Positions 62,901 through 64,000 of a stretch of 64,000 bases of DNA are shown piece after piece. The stretch comes from Desulfopila aestuarii DSM 18488 (GTDB lineage: Bacteria; Desulfobacterota; Desulfobulbia; Desulfobulbales; Desulfocapsaceae), in the NCBI RefSeq assembly GCF_900143695.1, contig NZ_FRFE01000017.1, positions 1 through 64,000 of the forward strand, read 5' to 3'. The notes beneath the pieces were generated by a model, which ran no database searches, was not told the DNA's origin, and saw nothing but the letters and a program-made list of their open reading frames with translations. Position 1 is the first letter of the stretch. Each line of letters opens with the position of its first letter. A program made the position numbers and the translations under genes.

Positions 62901-63175
62901 AGCAAGTGTTCCAGGGCATCGCTCTGGATATTTTCAAAGAAATATCGTGGAAGACCGAGGTCTGCCAAAATGATACCCGCGGCGATATTGATGCAGTTTG
63001 CTGTCAGCAATCCTTCGGTTGACAGGTCTATAACCGCCTCATAAAGCAATTTAGGATCCAGACCAACACTCTCCGCCTTCTTTATAATTTCGGCACCTTG
63101 CGCTACCGGTGTTGCTGCTGGTAGTAATTTCTCCATGACGTCTCCAGATAAACAAAATCCGTTCGTATTTGCCAT
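59984..63175 (-). CDS. Large NAD-type glutamate dehydrogenase
   Basis: A 1063-residue member of the Glu/Leu/Phe/Val dehydrogenases in its large (about 115-kDa) form, which oxidises glutamate to 2-oxoglutarate with NAD. The catalytic region appears as ARGGLRLLRISRSN (about 506-519) and GSKGVVVPHPQYAS (about 550-563), and the dinucleotide-binding region as ITGGPDGDLGANEIQ (about 697-711), followed by GANVFF. The N-terminal 450 residues form the regulatory extension of this class. The ATG 63175 is the first start; the ATG at 63136 has the better ribosome site (GGAG at 6 bases). It follows the gamma subunit gene across a terminator. Confidence 0.88.
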   Translation of the reverse strand: MANTNGFCLSGDVMEKLLPAATPVAQGAEIIKKAESVGLDPKLLYEAVIDLSTEGLLTANCINIAAGIILADLGLPRYFFENIQSDALEHLLQSIATSIKVIDGTVTLYGRVANIDFDMSYGSQVGRVRIATEETRENMEAMLEDQISGHRREYYYSPDSKYSTYIIRPETVVDYSREEFLSSRFLFSLAGDYAVTPEPTRKRYESFLVKADRAVVPHIEVFNLPETGETRLMFGSDFEKPQLPLLRKLLAEHGFTLVRAYWEPYLTKASVPSSVCALYIQGELTRTQEARILADLRSFLSYSINSMKELYLNGELTFHEMLFAGNAIDFTHLFIYKESENATDREILESLSSKDHQDAFSKRLHSSNKSIYAASLIEEMVKKNVDLLRFLHELFERKFKPGIMDRLTDAVLQTKWKEFDKMISARFIDFSLGYDIFKFMFKIVSATLKTNFYKEEKRSFSFRFDSSILDPLVYNQFVYGIFYVNGHYACGTHLRAADIARGGLRLLRISRSNHATELDNAVLLNYALGPKAQRLKHKDICESGSKGVVVPHPQYASYSRDALFDYTEGIMDLMLLDNSIIDYYGKPELIFFGPDEGTAPLMDGVSLRAKERGYRHWRTMTTGKSFGIPHDTYGLLESGELFGLLNMGADGVDLQVDGKSVLLTNDMEEIYAQIGGKITLSGMTTTSIMSAFRTLIESQGHAEENLNLMITGGPDGDLGANEIQCYQGKICLILDGGSVLFDPEGLDKKELMKIAFMRNGDPRANSLAYPEQKLGARGFRVPLRGKNVSLPDGTVIEDGALFHKTFLANVENRKFIREANITAFIPCGGFKDTINHGNVKQFLELFKELKFIVEGANVFFDDVARRHIAIATDILQIKDSSANKGGVFSSSVSEVLTAFLLQDEYEEKLLNDVKTRWALIRDIMNMVARYAAVETLMLMKVYGVDPMIPLFDLSEKTSEKIFAFQDQLLERKGEILADEELVWKTMEQYVPPVLIGVLGREHIMTTFKSEELGPYLDAIVTKKLASMAYYRFCLEWDTYLEAAEVSLVKNLHHIFDEWDSVAM

Positions 63176-63324
63176 CTATCCGCCTGCCGCAGCATCAATA
63201 TCACTAACGGCTGACTTCCTCGCAACTGAGTCGAATTCGTAGCTACTCCGGTTGAAACCAATTGCCGAGCTGTCTTCCTGCTGCTACGACAACATCTCAA
63301 CTTGAGCCTGCCATAAAACAACAA

Positions 63325-63364
63325 CGCGGCATGAAACCACAGTATAGCTGCCTTTCATGCCGCG
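63325..63364 (-). terminator. Terminator of the 2-oxoacid oxidoreductase genes
   Basis: Arms 63325-63336 and 63353-63364 form a perfect 12-bp stem (CGCGGCATGAAA with its complement), 28 bases after the stop at 63392, followed on the minus strand by a T-rich stretch. Confidence 0.85.
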
Positions 63365-63391
63365 GGAATACACGCAATACTTTGGCTCTCG

Positions 63392-63937
63392 TCACATCCT
63401 GTAAGGAAGGCCAAGTTCAATACCGATATTGAGAGCCTTTTTATTCAAGTCAATAAAATCCTTTGGCACCCTTTCACCAATAACCTTCATAACAGAGTCA
63501 GCATTTACGACATCGGAGATGCCAATCAACGCGCCAAGAACGCAGATGTTAAAAACAATAGGTTTACCAATTTCCTCCATGACTTTTTCATACATGGGCA
63601 ACTCGATCTGGCGGGCATCCACCTTTTTTGTCGTCTCCACGAATTTACTGTCAGTGAGCAGAATACCGGCGGGACGAATCTCAGGGCCAAAGCTGGTATA
63701 CGCATCCTGGGTAAGGCAGACCAAAATGTTTGGCTGAGTCACCACCGGAAAATCGATCTCACGTTCCGAGATGATCACATCACTTCGGGTTGCTCCTCCA
63801 CGAGCCGCAGCTCCGTAGCTTTGCGACTGCGTTGCATTTTTTCCTTCGTGGATAACTGCAGCTTCAGCAAGAATTATGGCAGCGGTGATGACCCCTTGCC
63901 CACCTGAACCTGAAAAGACAAGTCGTGTTCTTCTCAT
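63392..63937 (-). CDS. 2-oxoacid:ferredoxin oxidoreductase gamma subunit
   Basis: A 181-residue gamma subunit of the pyruvate/2-oxoglutarate ferredoxin oxidoreductase family (KorC-like). The N-terminal SGSGGQGVITAAIILAEAA (about 9-27) and SYGAAARGGATRSDVIISE (about 40-58) are the family marks. These subunits help bind coenzyme A-dependent partners in reversible oxidation of 2-oxoacids to acyl-CoA with reduced ferredoxin. The start ATG overlaps the stop of the upstream gene (ATGA), giving tight coupling. Whether the substrate is 2-oxoglutarate or another acid cannot be told from this subunit. Confidence 0.88.
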   Translation of the reverse strand: MRRTRLVFSGSGGQGVITAAIILAEAAVIHEGKNATQSQSYGAAARGGATRSDVIISEREIDFPVVTQPNILVCLTQDAYTSFGPEIRPAGILLTDSKFVETTKKVDARQIELPMYEKVMEEIGKPIVFNICVLGALIGISDVVNADSVMKVIGERVPKDFIDLNKKALNIGIELGLPYRM

Positions 63938-64000
63938 TTTGCCGCCCCCTTCATTGCCAGCTCAACAATTTTTCCGTATTCAGTGCAGTATTCAGGCCTT
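63934..64000 (-). CDS. 2-oxoacid:ferredoxin oxidoreductase beta subunit, C-terminal end (partial)
   Basis: The last 21 codons (ending IVELAMKGAAK then TGA) of a minus-strand gene that runs off the right edge. The frame overlaps the gamma-subunit start by 4 bases. Position directly upstream of the gamma gene makes the thiamine-diphosphate-binding beta subunit (KorB type) the likely identity, but the visible piece alone has no diagnostic motif. Confidence 0.55.
   Translation of the reverse strand, partial: RPEYCTEYGKIVELAMKGAAK

Overview
The window looks like a chromosomal segment of a strictly anaerobic, probably sulfate- or sulfur-metabolising Desulfobacterota (delta-proteobacterial) bacterium, perhaps of the Desulfobulbales. 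This is inferred from gene content: anaerobic-type cobalamin genes (cbiG, cbiH, cbiC, cbiA), a 12-haem cytochrome c, a ferredoxin-linked 2-oxoacid oxidoreductase, the short LeuC/LeuD pair, a large NAD-type glutamate dehydrogenase and an HflX with a long N-terminal extension. No 16S gene or other direct taxonomic marker is present.

Region 1 (1 to about 18.9 kb) is an AT-rich accessory island with low gene density. It opens with the 5' part of a group II intron on the minus strand (1-270), lying just beyond the terminator of a YkvA/DUF1232 gene. Then come an AbiGi-like protein next to a cytoplasmic leucine-rich-repeat protein, and a zinc-ribbon membrane protein. A compact minus-strand gene block follows (about 10.9 kb down to 5.5 kb): a minimal tyrosine recombinase, two related small basic proteins, a DUF3102 protein, a zinc-finger/RepA-like helicase and a family A polymerase-like protein. 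I read this block as an integrated, self-replicating element and as the best candidate for an undescribed system here. Further right are a Sel1-repeat protein, a three-zinc-ribbon protein, and two diverged direct repeats (about 290 bp) carrying broken helix-turn-helix genes. One repeat abuts a truncated YjbQ gene, and a third decayed fragment lies at about 22.05 kb.

Region 2 (19 to 24 kb) is core-like: a DegT-family aminotransferase, panC and a YfgM-like TPR protein on the minus strand, xseA on the plus strand, then ndk.

Region 3 (24.1 to 37.7 kb) is a long minus-strand run. Transcription goes from right to left: csp, tsaE, a YcaO-TPR protein, then ten cobalamin genes (cbiG, cbiH, cobC, cobU, cobT, cobS, a cobD-cobQ fusion, cbiB, cbiA, cbiC). 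These cover some late corrin-ring steps, amidation, aminopropanol attachment and nucleotide-loop assembly. The other ring-building genes are not in the window.

Region 4 (37.9 to 64 kb) is housekeeping and metabolism: a peptide-type solute-binding protein, leuC-leuD, an OsmC protein, an MFS exporter, glmS, pyrE with a tiny zinc-ribbon gene, a zinc-ribbon/PilZ protein, the minus-strand series lon, mltG, nadE, dodecahaem cytochrome, hflX, a left-handed beta-helix protein, proC, a small winged-helix protein, NAD-glutamate dehydrogenase, and the gamma subunit plus the tail of the beta subunit of a 2-oxoacid oxidoreductase. Perfect hairpins with T-runs punctuate many of these units.
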